Source of the DNA: Sphingobium sp. V4
GTDB taxonomy: Bacteria > Pseudomonadota > Alphaproteobacteria > Sphingomonadales > Sphingomonadaceae
DNA length: 64,000 bases
NCBI RefSeq assembly: GCF_029590555.1
Contig: NZ_CP081001.1
Coordinates: forward strand, 1-64,000
Direction: 5' to 3'
Below the pieces are notes generated by a model. It was not told the DNA's origin and did no database searches. It was given only the letters and a program-made list of their open reading frames with translations. Below, piece by piece: positions 56,254-64,000 of the stretch (the first letter of the stretch is position 1; each line of letters starts with the position of its first letter). A program made the translations under genes and the position numbers.

Positions 56254-56760
56254 ATGCGAATGACTGTGCAGGCGGCCTTGCCGCTGGCGTTGACCCTTGG
56301 CCTGGCCGCCTGCGGCAGTGATCCCGCGCCCGCGCCCGAGGCCGAGGAGGCGCCCGTCGTCATGCAGGCGGGGCAATGGGCGCTGACCCGCAAGACCACC
56401 GGCTATAATACCCCCACCGTCACCCCGGCCGAATATCAGGAAGCGCTGAAGCAGGTCAGCGAGGACAAGCTGTGCATCGCCGTGGACAAGGACGGCCTGC
56501 CCGACCCCAACGCCCTCGCCGGCGCGGAAGGGACGGAATGCACTTACAAGGACAAGATGGCGCGCAAGGGTCGGTTGATCGCCACGCTGAGCTGCAAGGC
56601 CGGGGCGGGCACCTCAGAAATCGCGGTAGAGGGCAATTATACCGCCGACATGCTGACGCTCGGATCGACGATGACGAAGACCGAGAGTGGACAGCCGGTG
56701 CTGCGCACCACCCATGACCTGACTGGCCGTCGGGTCGGCGACTGCCCCTCGCCCTCCTGA
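56254..56760 (+). CDS. DUF3617 domain lipoprotein (second copy)
   Basis: A 168-residue lipoprotein with lipobox GLAAC (signal MRMTVQAALPLALTLGLAAC). The DUF3617 pattern is QAGQWALTRKTTGYNTPTVT, DKLCIAVDKDG, ECTYKDKMARKGRLIATLSC and TADMLTLGSTMTKTESG. It follows the HNH gene by 91 bases, with AGGGAGAG before the ATG. It is a diverged relative of the first DUF3617 protein rather than a recent duplicate. Confidence 0.85.
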   Translation: MRMTVQAALPLALTLGLAACGSDPAPAPEAEEAPVVMQAGQWALTRKTTGYNTPTVTPAEYQEALKQVSEDKLCIAVDKDGLPDPNALAGAEGTECTYKDKMARKGRLIATLSCKAGAGTSEIAVEGNYTADMLTLGSTMTKTESGQPVLRTTHDLTGRRVGDCPSPS

Positions 56761-56769
56761 CCGGCCGCG

Positions 56770-57987
56770 TCACTCCAGCGCGCGGATCGCCCGCTCGTCG
56801 CATTTTCTGCGCCCCGGCACGACCGGGCTGACGGTCGGGACCAGCAGCGACTGCCCGATCCGCAGGGGGGCGAAGCGCCGCCGCTCTATCCCCTCGCAGC
56901 GCAGCGCCAGCTCCAGCATCCGGGGCGGCGTGTCCCATTGTTCGTAGGAGAGGCGGAACGTGCCCCAATGGATGGGGATGGCGGTCGATGCGCCCAGACG
57001 CCGGAACAGCTCCACCGCCTGCATCGGACCGAGATGGGCGTCCGACTGCATCTGCCCTTTCCAGAAGCGGAAGGCGCCGATCGGGATCAGCGCCAAGCGG
57101 ATCGGGCCGATCCGCCGGGCCTCATAGGGCCAGCCCATGTCGCCCGCGCCGGTGTCGCCGGCGAAGAAGATGTTGCCCGCGCGCGTTTCGATGACGAAGC
57201 TGGACCAGAGCGCGCGGTTGCGGTCGGCGCCCCAGCGGCTGCTCCAGTGATGGTTGCGGGTCACATGGACGCGATAGTCGGGGCAATGTTCATAATGACC
57301 GCACTGGATGACGGCATCGGGCGCCAGCCCGTTGAGCGCCGCGCCGCTGACCGACTGGCCCCAGTCGAGCGCGGTCGCGGGGATGCCCTCCCGCTTCAAT
57401 ATCGCCTCGTTGCCCAGGCTGGTGACGATCTTCGGCCGGTCCCGATCCCACAGCCGTTTCAGCGTGGGCAGGTCCATATGGTCGTAATGATTGTGGCTGA
57501 TGATGACCAGGTCGATGCGGGGCAGGTCGTCGAAACGGATGCCCGGCCGCGCGATCCGTTTCGGCCCGATCGGCGGAAAGGGGCTGGCATGATCGGACCA
57601 GATCGGATCGGTCAGGATGTTGAGCCCGGCCGCCTGCACCAGCACCGTCGCATGGCCGACCCAGGTCGCCACCATGCCGCGCGGCGCGGCGAAGGGGGCG
57701 GGGCGGCTGGGCTTGACGGCGATGGCGACGGGCCAGGGCGGCCGGTCGTCCGCGCCCAGCAGCCAGCGGAAGAGGAAGCCCTGCCGGCTGGTGCCGGGCG
57801 GCGCGGGCGTTTCGATCGCGCCGTCGGGGTTGAAGAAATGAGCGCCGTCATAATGGCGGCTGACCGGCCCGTCATGATAGATGCGGTCCAGAAAGGGCGG
57901 AACGAGCGTGATCGCCAGGCAGAGCGCGATGACCAGGAACAGCAGCCCGATGCCCGCGCCTCTGATGATGCTGATGAGGCGGTTCAT
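56770..57987 (-). CDS. MBL-fold hydrolase (UlaG/NAPE-PLD-like), membrane anchored
   Basis: Metallo-hydrolase with one N-terminal membrane helix (about 10-30, AGIGLLFLVIALCLAITLVP) then a beta-lactamase-fold domain: WVGHATVLVQAAGLNILTDP, the HNHYDHMDLPTL zinc motif, FAGDTGAGDMG, and IPIHWGTF. This pattern fits the UlaG/NAPE-phospholipase D branch. Product of 405 residues; the frame is open to 58185, but the ATG at 57987 starts the anchor. The substrate could be a phospholipid or a lactone. Converges with the DUF3617 gene. Confidence 0.85.
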   Translation of the reverse strand: MNRLISIIRGAGIGLLFLVIALCLAITLVPPFLDRIYHDGPVSRHYDGAHFFNPDGAIETPAPPGTSRQGFLFRWLLGADDRPPWPVAIAVKPSRPAPFAAPRGMVATWVGHATVLVQAAGLNILTDPIWSDHASPFPPIGPKRIARPGIRFDDLPRIDLVIISHNHYDHMDLPTLKRLWDRDRPKIVTSLGNEAILKREGIPATALDWGQSVSGAALNGLAPDAVIQCGHYEHCPDYRVHVTRNHHWSSRWGADRNRALWSSFVIETRAGNIFFAGDTGAGDMGWPYEARRIGPIRLALIPIGAFRFWKGQMQSDAHLGPMQAVELFRRLGASTAIPIHWGTFRLSYEQWDTPPRMLELALRCEGIERRRFAPLRIGQSLLVPTVSPVVPGRRKCDERAIRALE

Positions 57988-58076
57988 GCTGCTCCCTGCG
58001 ATCCGTGCAGCAGCGACATAGCGCAAGGCGCCGGCAGGACAAGGGCGTGCGGACTTGGCGCGCGCCTGCGTGCCGG

Positions 58077-58325
58077 TCAGCTCGGCTTGATCGCCGTCCC
58101 GCCGTTGGACCGGGCCGACGCATAAGGCAGGTCGCGGCCCATGGACCAGTTGCCCTGCAACCGCACCAGCGGATTGGGCGCGCACCAGATTTCCCCGGAA
58201 TCGCTCAGCCCCGTCACCCAGATCAGATTATGCTCCTGCCCATAGTCGATGACGGCAAAGGCATAGCCCTTGCCCTTGCCTTCCACATGGACGGGCAAGG
58301 GCGGATCGAGCTGGGTAAAGGACAT
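58077..58325 (-). CDS. Small conserved hypothetical protein
   Basis: An 82-residue soluble protein: MSFTQLDPPLPVHVEGKGKG, then YAFAVIDYGQEHNLIWVTGL, GEIWCAPNPLVRLQGNWSMG and DLPYASARSNGG. The aromatic-rich, internally patterned sequence looks like a real small domain rather than a chance frame. I do not recognise a named family. It lies alone, 89 bases before the UlaG-like gene on the same strand. Confidence 0.72.
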   Translation of the reverse strand: MSFTQLDPPLPVHVEGKGKGYAFAVIDYGQEHNLIWVTGLSDSGEIWCAPNPLVRLQGNWSMGRDLPYASARSNGGTAIKPS

Positions 58326-58530
58326 GAGGGGATGCTCCGGCAGGAAGGGGGTGCCGGGGAGAATGCGGGGCGACGGTGGGAGTTCCTGGCGCTTGACCAG
58401 GATCAGTCAGTTTGATCGGCCGCGCGCGAAGCGGGGGAGGGGGCGCCCCCGAGTTTGCGCGCCTGCCCGAGGCTCTGCCCTTTTGCCGGATCGCATCGCC
58501 GGTCCCGCATTGTGCCGCGCACATGGTTGC

Positions 58531-58554
58531 CCTCCCCATCTTGCGATGGGGAGG
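58531..58554 (-). terminator. Hairpin downstream of class I fumarase
   Basis: CCTCCCCATC, loop TTGC, GATGGGGAGG: a perfect 10-base stem ending 10 bases beyond the fumarase stop. It has no T-run. Palindromes of this kind recur between genes in sphingomonads, so it may be a repeat element as well as an mRNA end. Confidence 0.55.
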
Positions 58555-58563
58555 AAGGGAAGG

Positions 58564-60084
58564 TCATGCCTTTTCCAGCAGGCCTTCCCGCTTGATCTTT
58601 TCCTGCCACACCAGCGGGGCGAGGCGGTGGACATTCTGGCCCTCGCTATCGACGGCCACGGTGACCGGCATGTCCTCCACGGTGAATTCGTAGATGGCTT
58701 CCATGCCCAGATCCTCGAAGCCGACGACCCTGGATTGCTTGATCGCGCGGGCGACCAGATAGGCCGCGCCGCCGACCGCCATCAGATAGGCGCTCTTGTG
58801 CTTGGCGATGCTGTCGGTGGCGGCCGGGCCGCGCTCGGCCTTGCCGACGCAGGCGGCGAGGCCCTGCTCCAGCATCATGTCCATGAACTTGTCCATGCGG
58901 GTCGCGGTGGTGGGACCGGCGGGGCCGACCACCTCGTCACGCACCGGGTCGACCGGACCGACATAATAGATGACGCGGCCCTTGAAATCGACCGGCAGCT
59001 GTTCCCCGGCGGCCAGCATGTCCGCGATCCGCTTGTGCGCGGCGTCGCGGCCGGTCAGCATCTTGCCGTTGAGCAGCAGGCGGTCGCCATGCTTCCAGCT
59101 CTGCACGACTTCGGGCGTCAGCGTGTCGAGATCAACGCGGATCGCTTCCTTGCTCGGCTTCCAGTCGACCTGCGGCCATTCGCTGAGCTTGGGCGCTTCC
59201 AGATAGGCCGGTCCCGACCCGTCCAGCGTGAAATGCGCGTGGCGCGTGGCGGCGCAATTGGGGATCATCGCCACCGGCTTGCCCGCCGCATGGCAGGGAT
59301 AGTCGTGAATCTTGATGTCGAGAACGGTGGCTAGGCCGCCCAGGCCCTGCGCGCCGATGCCCAGCGCATTGACCTTGTCGAAAATCTCGATGCGCAGTTC
59401 CTCGATCTTGTTCTGCGGACCACGGGCCTTCAATTCGCCCATGTCGATCGGGTCCATCAGGCTTTCCTTGGCCAGCGCCACCGCCTTTTCCGCGGTGCCG
59501 CCGATGCCGATGCCCAACATGCCGGGCGGGCACCAGCCCGCGCCCATCTGCGGCACCATCTCCAGCACCCAGTCGACGATCGAATCGCTGGGGTTCATCA
59601 TCTTGAACTTGGTCTTGTTTTCCGAACCGCCGCCCTTGGCGGCGACGTCGACGATCACCTTGTTGCCCGGCACCATCTCGACATTCAGCACGCAGGGCGT
59701 GTTGTCCCTGGTGTTCTGGCGCGAGAAAGCCGGGTCTTTCAGGATCGACGCGCGCAGGCGATTTTCGGGATTGAGGTAGGCGCGGCGCACGCCCTCGTCG
59801 ATGACGTCCTGCATCGAGCGGCTGTTATCGTCCAGTCGGCAATCCATGCCCCATTTGACGAAGACGTTGACGATGCCGGTGTCCTGGCAGATCGGGCGAT
59901 GCCCCTCCGCGCACATGCGGCTGTTGGTCAGGATCTGGGCGATGGCGTCCTTCGCCGCCGGATTGGCTTCGGCCTCATAGGCTTTGCCCAGCGCGCGGAT
60001 ATAATCCATCGGGTGGTAATAGCTGATGAACTGGAGCGCGTCGGCGACGCTCTCGATCAGATCGGCGGTCTTGATGACGGTCAT
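58564..60084 (-). CDS. Fumarate hydratase class I (Fe-S)
   Basis: Oxygen-sensitive [4Fe-4S] fumarase. The 506-residue protein combines the alpha and beta parts of class I fumarases: cluster cysteines lie in HRPICQDTGIVN, AGWCPPGMLGIGIGG and MIPNCAATRHAHFTLDGSG, and the beta-type C-terminal half has GRDAAHKRIADML and YYVGPVDPVRDEVVGPAGPTTATRMD. Length and fusion match FumA/FumB. The iron-free isoenzyme fumC is also in the window (17085-18470), so the genome holds the usual iron-replete/iron-starved pair. Single gene. Confidence 0.95.
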   Translation of the reverse strand: MTVIKTADLIESVADALQFISYYHPMDYIRALGKAYEAEANPAAKDAIAQILTNSRMCAEGHRPICQDTGIVNVFVKWGMDCRLDDNSRSMQDVIDEGVRRAYLNPENRLRASILKDPAFSRQNTRDNTPCVLNVEMVPGNKVIVDVAAKGGGSENKTKFKMMNPSDSIVDWVLEMVPQMGAGWCPPGMLGIGIGGTAEKAVALAKESLMDPIDMGELKARGPQNKIEELRIEIFDKVNALGIGAQGLGGLATVLDIKIHDYPCHAAGKPVAMIPNCAATRHAHFTLDGSGPAYLEAPKLSEWPQVDWKPSKEAIRVDLDTLTPEVVQSWKHGDRLLLNGKMLTGRDAAHKRIADMLAAGEQLPVDFKGRVIYYVGPVDPVRDEVVGPAGPTTATRMDKFMDMMLEQGLAACVGKAERGPAATDSIAKHKSAYLMAVGGAAYLVARAIKQSRVVGFEDLGMEAIYEFTVEDMPVTVAVDSEGQNVHRLAPLVWQEKIKREGLLEKA

Positions 60085-60663
60085 CTACCCTGGTCCCTAT
60101 CTTGCGGCCCGCCTCTGCACAGCGGCGCCTGGCAAGGCGCGGCTATAGGACTTTGCGGGCCCGAGTCCAGATTTGGCGCGCATGATTCGGGCAGGGGCGC
60201 GGGCCTGCGGCCGGGCGGCCGCCCGATGATGGGCCGGGTGGCGGCGGGGCCGAAACCGCCCCCTACGCATTTGCGTGGCAAGCCAAATTTATTTTATCTC
60301 CGCCATCCTCCCCCTTGCCTTTTGCGGAGCAAAGGAAAGTCCGCGCGTCGCTGCGATGCGGCGTGCCGGAGCGGCGATGAAATGAATCGGATCAGCGGCA
60401 AACAGAGTCGCCGAAACGTCATTTACCCTCTTGCGCCTGAAAGCGGCTGTGGCACTATCCCTTGTATCGGGTTAACGGGGGTTCCCCAACAGGTTGTGAT
60501 CGTGTCGCCGGATGCTTTTCCGGCGCAGGGGCGTTTTCGCCCCCGCGATCCGCCCGGTTGGGCCCATTTCCGTGCCTGCGCGGTGCGGTTCATGCTAGGA
60601 TGTGCGCTTGCTCGCACCCCGGCTTGACCGAATCGAACGGAACAGGAACATTGGGGACTCGCA
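60085..60663. other. Long intergenic region upstream of nrdA
   Basis: 579 bases without a credible gene. The left part (to about 60290) is very GC-rich; the middle turns AT-rich (TTTATTTTATCTCC). The right half carries the nrdA promoter: a TTGCGC/CACTAT pair with a 16-base spacer at 60431-60458 overlapped by two NrdR-like boxes, leaving a leader of about 200 bases before nrdA. I see no cobalamin riboswitch features in the leader. Confidence 0.6.
60452..60499. promoter_or_regulatory. Paired NrdR boxes upstream of nrdA
   Basis: Box 1, GCACTATCCCTTGTAT (60452-60467), agrees with the NrdR consensus ACACTATATATTGTGT at 11 of 16 bases. Box 2, CCCCAACAGGTTGTGA (60484-60499), agrees at 9 of 16. Their starts are 32 bases apart, three helical turns, the spacing of real NrdR pairs. 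Box 1 overlaps the -10 region of a candidate promoter, so NrdR-ATP/dATP would repress nrdA. Confidence 0.7.
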
Positions 60664-62613
60664 ATGGATTTTCGGGACAGTGAACAGACAGGTGCTGGCG
60701 ACGTGGCGACGGTGATGGACGAAATATTGGAAGCAGCGATCGAGACGAACAAGCCCGCGCCCGCCCCGGCGGCCGAGCCCCTGTCCTCGGAGCCCCTGTC
60801 CTCCTCCGCGGTGCAGGCGCGGCGTTTCCACGTCGCGACCGACGCGTCGCGCGATGCGCTGCTGACCGAATTCGGCAAGGATACGCTGAACGACCGCTAT
60901 CTGCTGCCCGGCGAATCCTACCAGGATCTCTTCGCGCGCGTCGCGGCCGCCTATGCGGACGATGCGCCCCACGCGCAGCGCGTCTATGACTATATCTCGA
61001 AGCTCTGGTTCATGCCGGCGACGCCTGTCCTGTCGAATGGCGGCACTGGGCGTGGCCTGCCGATCAGCTGCTATCTCAATTCGGTGGACGACAGCCTGGA
61101 AGGCATCGTCAACACCTGGAACGAGAATGTCTGGCTCGCCTCGCGCGGCGGCGGCATCGGCACCTATTGGGGCAATGTCCGCGGCATCGGCGAGCCGGTC
61201 GGCCTCAACGGCAAGACCAGCGGCATCATCCCCTTCGTCCGGGTGATGGATTCGCTGACTCTCGCGATCAGCCAGGGCAGCCTGCGCCGTGGCTCTGCCG
61301 CCTGCTATCTCGACATCTCCCACCCGGAGATCGAGGAGTTCCTGGAAATCCGCAAGACCAGCGGCGACTTCAACCGCAAGGCGCTGAACCTGCACCATGG
61401 CGTGCTGCTGACCGACGAGTTCATGGAGGCGGTGCGCGACGGCGCCGAATTCCACCTGCGCAGCCCCAAGGATCAGTCGGTCCGTGGCACCGTCAACGCC
61501 CGCGCCCTGTTCCAGAAGCTGGTCGAAGTGCGCCTGGCCACCGGCGAGCCGTACATCGTCTTCAACGACACGGTGAACCGGATGATGCCCAAGCATCACC
61601 GCGACCTGGGGCTGAAGGTCTCGACCTCCAACCTCTGCTCCGAAATCACCCTGCCGACGGGTCGCGACCATCTCGGCAATGATCGCACGGCGGTCTGCTG
61701 CCTCTCCTCCATGAACCTGGAAACCTGGGACGAGTGGAAGGATCATCCGACCTTCGCGGAAGACATCATGCGCTTCCTCGACAATGTGCTGCAGGACTAT
61801 ATCGACCGCGCCCCGCCGGAAATGGCGCGCGCCAAATATAGCGCCATGCGCGAACGCTCGGTCGGCCTGGGCGTCATGGGCTTCCACAGCTTCCTCCAGG
61901 CGCGCAACATTCCGTTCGAAGGCGCCATGGCCAAATCGTGGAATCTGCGCATCTTCAAGCATATCAACGCCAAGGTGAACGAGGCGTCGATGATGCTGGC
62001 GCAGGAGCGCGGGCCGTGCCCGGACGCCGCAGACCAGGGCGTGATGGAGCGGTTCAGCTGCAAGATGGCGATCGCGCCCACCGCGTCGATTAGCATCATC
62101 TGCGGCGGCGCATCGGCCTGCATCGAGCCGATCCCGGCCAATATCTACACCCACAAGACGCTGTCGGGCAGCTTCGCGGTCAAGAATCCCTATCTGGAAA
62201 AGCTGCTGGTCGCCAAGGCCAAGGACAGCACGGCCGTGTGGAACTCGATCCTGGAAAAGGGCGGATCGGTCCAGCATCTCGACTTCCTGACCCCGGAAGA
62301 AAAGGATGTGTTCAAGACCAGCTTCGAGATCGACCAGCGCTGGCTGCTCGAACTCGCGGCGGATCGCACCCCCTATATCGACCAGGCGCAGTCGCTCAAT
62401 CTGTTCATTCCGGCCGACGTGGAGAAATGGGATCTGCTCATGCTCCACTTCCGCGCCTGGGAACTGGGCATCAAGTCGCTCTATTATCTGCGGTCGAAAT
62501 CGGTCCAGCGCGCGGGCTTCGCCGGTGGCGTGGAAGCCGACAACACGATCGACGCGCCCAAGTTCGAAATCGGCGAGACCACCGACTATGACGAGTGTCT
62601 TGCCTGTCAGTAA
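60664..62613 (+). CDS. nrdA: Ribonucleoside-diphosphate reductase, alpha subunit (class Ia)
   Basis: Catalytic subunit that reduces ribonucleotides to deoxyribonucleotides with NrdB. The 649-residue protein has the radical site NLCSEI with Cys325 and Glu327, a redox pair Cys136 and Cys345/346 (LPISCYLNS; TAVCCLSSMNLE), the radical-path Tyr-Tyr near the C-terminus (KSLYYLRSKS), and the C-terminal CxxC (ECLACQ). The N-terminus has a low-complexity linker (residues about 28-50, with EPLSS twice) and no ATP-cone, so the usual allosteric activity switch is absent. GGGGA lies before the ATG. Confidence 0.95.
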   Translation: MDFRDSEQTGAGDVATVMDEILEAAIETNKPAPAPAAEPLSSEPLSSSAVQARRFHVATDASRDALLTEFGKDTLNDRYLLPGESYQDLFARVAAAYADDAPHAQRVYDYISKLWFMPATPVLSNGGTGRGLPISCYLNSVDDSLEGIVNTWNENVWLASRGGGIGTYWGNVRGIGEPVGLNGKTSGIIPFVRVMDSLTLAISQGSLRRGSAACYLDISHPEIEEFLEIRKTSGDFNRKALNLHHGVLLTDEFMEAVRDGAEFHLRSPKDQSVRGTVNARALFQKLVEVRLATGEPYIVFNDTVNRMMPKHHRDLGLKVSTSNLCSEITLPTGRDHLGNDRTAVCCLSSMNLETWDEWKDHPTFAEDIMRFLDNVLQDYIDRAPPEMARAKYSAMRERSVGLGVMGFHSFLQARNIPFEGAMAKSWNLRIFKHINAKVNEASMMLAQERGPCPDAADQGVMERFSCKMAIAPTASISIICGGASACIEPIPANIYTHKTLSGSFAVKNPYLEKLLVAKAKDSTAVWNSILEKGGSVQHLDFLTPEEKDVFKTSFEIDQRWLLELAADRTPYIDQAQSLNLFIPADVEKWDLLMLHFRAWELGIKSLYYLRSKSVQRAGFAGGVEADNTIDAPKFEIGETTDYDECLACQ

Positions 62614-62615
62614 GC

Positions 62616-62665
62616 GCTTGAAGCGGCGCGCGACGGCCTATGCCGCCGCGCCCGTCCGCTCAAGC
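62616..62665. terminator. Hairpin between nrdA and the DUF2171 gene
   Basis: GCTTG, a bulged A, AGCGG pairs with CCGCT and CAAGC at the other end (62616-62665), with a GC-rich imperfect inner part closing in GGC-CTAT-GCC. It sits between the nrdA stop and the stop of the convergent DUF2171 gene and could end both transcripts. It lacks a proper T-run. Confidence 0.5.
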
Positions 62666-62905
62666 TTCTTCCTCGAACGTCACCGCGACGTCGGCATTGG
62701 CGGAAAGCCGCACCGTGCCGTCATCCTCGACCGCCGCGATCAGGCCCCGGCTGATATAGTGATGATGCCCCTTATGGCTGCCTTCCCCGCTGTCCTTCTT
62801 GGTCAGCTTGATCCGGTCTCCGTCCATATGGTCGACGGTGCCTATATGGACGCCATCGGCGCCGATCACTTCGGCATGTTCCTTGATGCTGGTCAGGTCG
62901 ACCAT
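62660..62905 (-). CDS. DUF2171 family protein
   Basis: An 81-residue acidic protein of the DUF2171 family, a PRC-barrel-like fold. Visible pattern: IKEHAEVIGADGVHIGTVDH, DGDRIKLTKKDSGEGSHKG and HHHYISRGLIAAVEDDGTVR. AGGAG precedes the ATG. It lies on the opposite strand between nrdA and nrdB. Function is unknown; the family is common in sphingomonads, sometimes linked to stress. Confidence 0.88.
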   Translation of the reverse strand: MVDLTSIKEHAEVIGADGVHIGTVDHMDGDRIKLTKKDSGEGSHKGHHHYISRGLIAAVEDDGTVRLSANADVAVTFEEEA

Positions 62906-62964
62906 GATATTTCTCCTGTGCTGGGGGTAGCGAGCGTTGAACGCGCGGGGGCGGAGATGGTCGC

Positions 62965-63240
62965 ATGACTGATGGGCGCGTCTTTCTTTCGATCGTTGCG
63001 GTCATTGCCTTGGGGGTATTCGTGAACGGTTTGCGTTTCGCGCGCATGACCTCGAACCCCTTTGTTGGTCGCAGGCTGTTTGGAATGCCTATGGAAGGTT
63101 CGGAGTTGCCGATCGGCCGGTTGAACCTGATCGGCAAGATTCAGATGATTTTCGCGCCGCTATTTCTCGGTTTTGCCTGCGCTCTGACTTTCGGATTTCT
63201 CGGCCCTGTTGAGGGCATCGAAACAATCAAATTACATTAA
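62965..63240 (+). CDS. Small two-helix membrane protein between nrdA and nrdB
   Basis: A 91-residue protein with two hydrophobic segments (about 7-25, LSIVAVIALGVFVNGL; about 60-80, MIFAPLFLGFACALTFGFLG) joined by a charged loop with MTSNPFVGRRLFGMP. I recognise no family. Its stop codon overlaps the AAGGA that precedes nrdB, so it is translated just before and probably cotranscribed with nrdB. Codon usage and base composition are less GC-biased than those of nrdA/B. Confidence 0.65.
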   Translation: MTDGRVFLSIVAVIALGVFVNGLRFARMTSNPFVGRRLFGMPMEGSELPIGRLNLIGKIQMIFAPLFLGFACALTFGFLGPVEGIETIKLH

Positions 63241-63251
63241 GGATAGCCCCC

Positions 63252-64000
63252 ATGCCTCTTCTTCAAGCCAGCAAGGTCTACAAGCCCTTCGAATATCCTT
63301 GGGCCTATGAATATTGGAAGCGCCAGCAGCAGCTCCACTGGCTACCCGAGGAAGTGCCCTTGGGCGAGGATTGCCGCGACTGGGCGCAGAAGCTCAGCGA
63401 CCATGAGCGCAACCTGCTGACCCAGATTTTCCGCTTCTTCACCCAGGCCGACGTCGAGGTGCAGGATTGCTACCACGAGAAATATGGCCGCGTGTTCAAG
63501 CCGACCGAGGTCAAGATGATGCTGACCGCGTTCAGCAACATGGAAACCGTCCACATCGCCGCCTACTCGCACCTGCTCGACACGATCGGGATGCCCGAGA
63601 GCGAATATAGCGCCTTCATGCAGTATAAGGAGATGAAGGACAAACACGACTATCTGCAGCAGTTCGGCGTCGACACGGACGAGGACATCGCCAAGACGCT
63701 GGCCATGTTCGGCGGCTTCACCGAAGGGCTCCAGCTCTTCGCCAGCTTCGCCATGCTGATGAACTTCCCGCGCTTCAACAAGATGAAGGGCATGGGCCAG
63801 ATCGTCAGCTGGTCGGTCCGCGACGAGACGCTGCATTGCGAAGGCATCATCCGCCTGTTCCACGCCTTCGTGAAGGAACGCGACTGCCTGACCGCATCGG
63901 TCAAGGACGACATCATGGACATGTGCCAGAAGACCGTCCGCATCGAGGACGCCTTCGTCGACCTGGTGTTCGAAATGGGTCCGGTGCCGGGCATGACGCC
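63252..64000 (+). CDS. nrdB: Ribonucleoside-diphosphate reductase, beta subunit (partial)
   Basis: Radical-generating subunit of class Ia reductase; the window ends before its stop. The 249 visible codons include all metal-site residues in correct spacing: Asp67, Glu98-His101 and the tyrosyl-radical Tyr105 (NMETVHIAAYSHLL), Glu158 (GFTEGLQLFASF), and Glu192-His195 (DETLHCEG). The protein begins MPLLQASKVYKPFEYPWAYE and has no N-terminal ATP-cone. The ATG at 63252 has AAGGA seven bases upstream. Confidence 0.96.
   Translation, partial: MPLLQASKVYKPFEYPWAYEYWKRQQQLHWLPEEVPLGEDCRDWAQKLSDHERNLLTQIFRFFTQADVEVQDCYHEKYGRVFKPTEVKMMLTAFSNMETVHIAAYSHLLDTIGMPESEYSAFMQYKEMKDKHDYLQQFGVDTDEDIAKTLAMFGGFTEGLQLFASFAMLMNFPRFNKMKGMGQIVSWSVRDETLHCEGIIRLFHAFVKERDCLTASVKDDIMDMCQKTVRIEDAFVDLVFEMGPVPGMT

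Noticed and set aside
60500..60663. Cobalamin or other riboswitch in the nrdA leader
   Set aside because: No cobalamin-box-like sequence or conserved fold was visible, and the encoded enzyme is the iron-type class Ia reductase, which does not use cobalamin.

Overview
The window reads as one continuous stretch of a GC-rich alphaproteobacterial chromosome, most likely a sphingomonad (Sphingobium, Sphingomonas or Novosphingobium type). The reasons are dnaA at the left edge, a crtY-crtI-crtB carotenoid operon, two long TonB-dependent receptors, a class Ia ribonucleotide reductase, lptB next to rpoN, and many small alphaproteobacterial families (DUF2585, DUF4112, DUF2171, DUF3617, zf-CHCC). No phage, transposase, integron or CRISPR array was seen. 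This is core chromosome with a few accessory patches.

Region 1 (1-13.4 kb): dnaA, a secreted cyclophilin, a dicarboxylate/amino-acid symporter, an LppC-like lipoprotein divergent from rsmI-yraN-gshB, a DedA protein, xerC, a metallo-hydrolase/DUF4230 pair, and the NAD genes nadA and nadC. A PIN-domain toxin-antitoxin pair with its own tandem operator sits between nadA and nadC. An RNase T2 follows nadC.

Region 2 (13.4-26.8 kb): DUF4112, an orphan solute-binding lipoprotein, a porin behind a Pho-box-like repeat, fumC behind a Fur-like box, DUF2585, gmk, a (CT)15 microsatellite, the lgt-midA pair, and a beta-propeller phytase divergent from a TonB-dependent receptor. dmeR-dmeF, a Co/Ni efflux unit with its operator, follows.

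Region 3 (27-42 kb): crtY-crtI-LOG-crtB; glnK-amt behind a textbook sigma-54 promoter, with rpoN itself about 7 kb away; tldD, a zf-CHCC protein, tRNA-Val(TAC), a MarR-type regulator with a receiver-like N-terminus, a D-amino-acid transaminase, and lptB-rpoN separated by a large palindromic element.

Region 4 (42-64 kb): an Lrp regulator divergent from the phenylalanine/tyrosine degradation operon phhA-hppD-hmgA-fahA; a TPR-sulfotransferase divergent from a second TonB receptor; uvrB; a probable double-frameshifted small gene; two DUF3617 proteins flanking an HNH protein; a UlaG-like hydrolase; class I fumarase; and nrdA behind paired NrdR-like boxes, with two small genes before nrdB, which runs off the window.

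Physiologically the window joins nutrient-status switches (nitrogen: sigma-54/GlnK/Amt; phosphate: Pho box/porin and phytase/TonB receptor; iron: Fur box/fumC against Fe-S FumA; deoxynucleotides: NrdR/nrdAB; metals: DmeR/DmeF) with aromatic amino-acid catabolism that feeds fumarate to the two fumarases. I did not find an obviously new large system. The most unusual items are the small frameshifted gene, the lptB-rpoN palindrome, the toxin-antitoxin insertion in the NAD genes, and the several strong regulatory sites.
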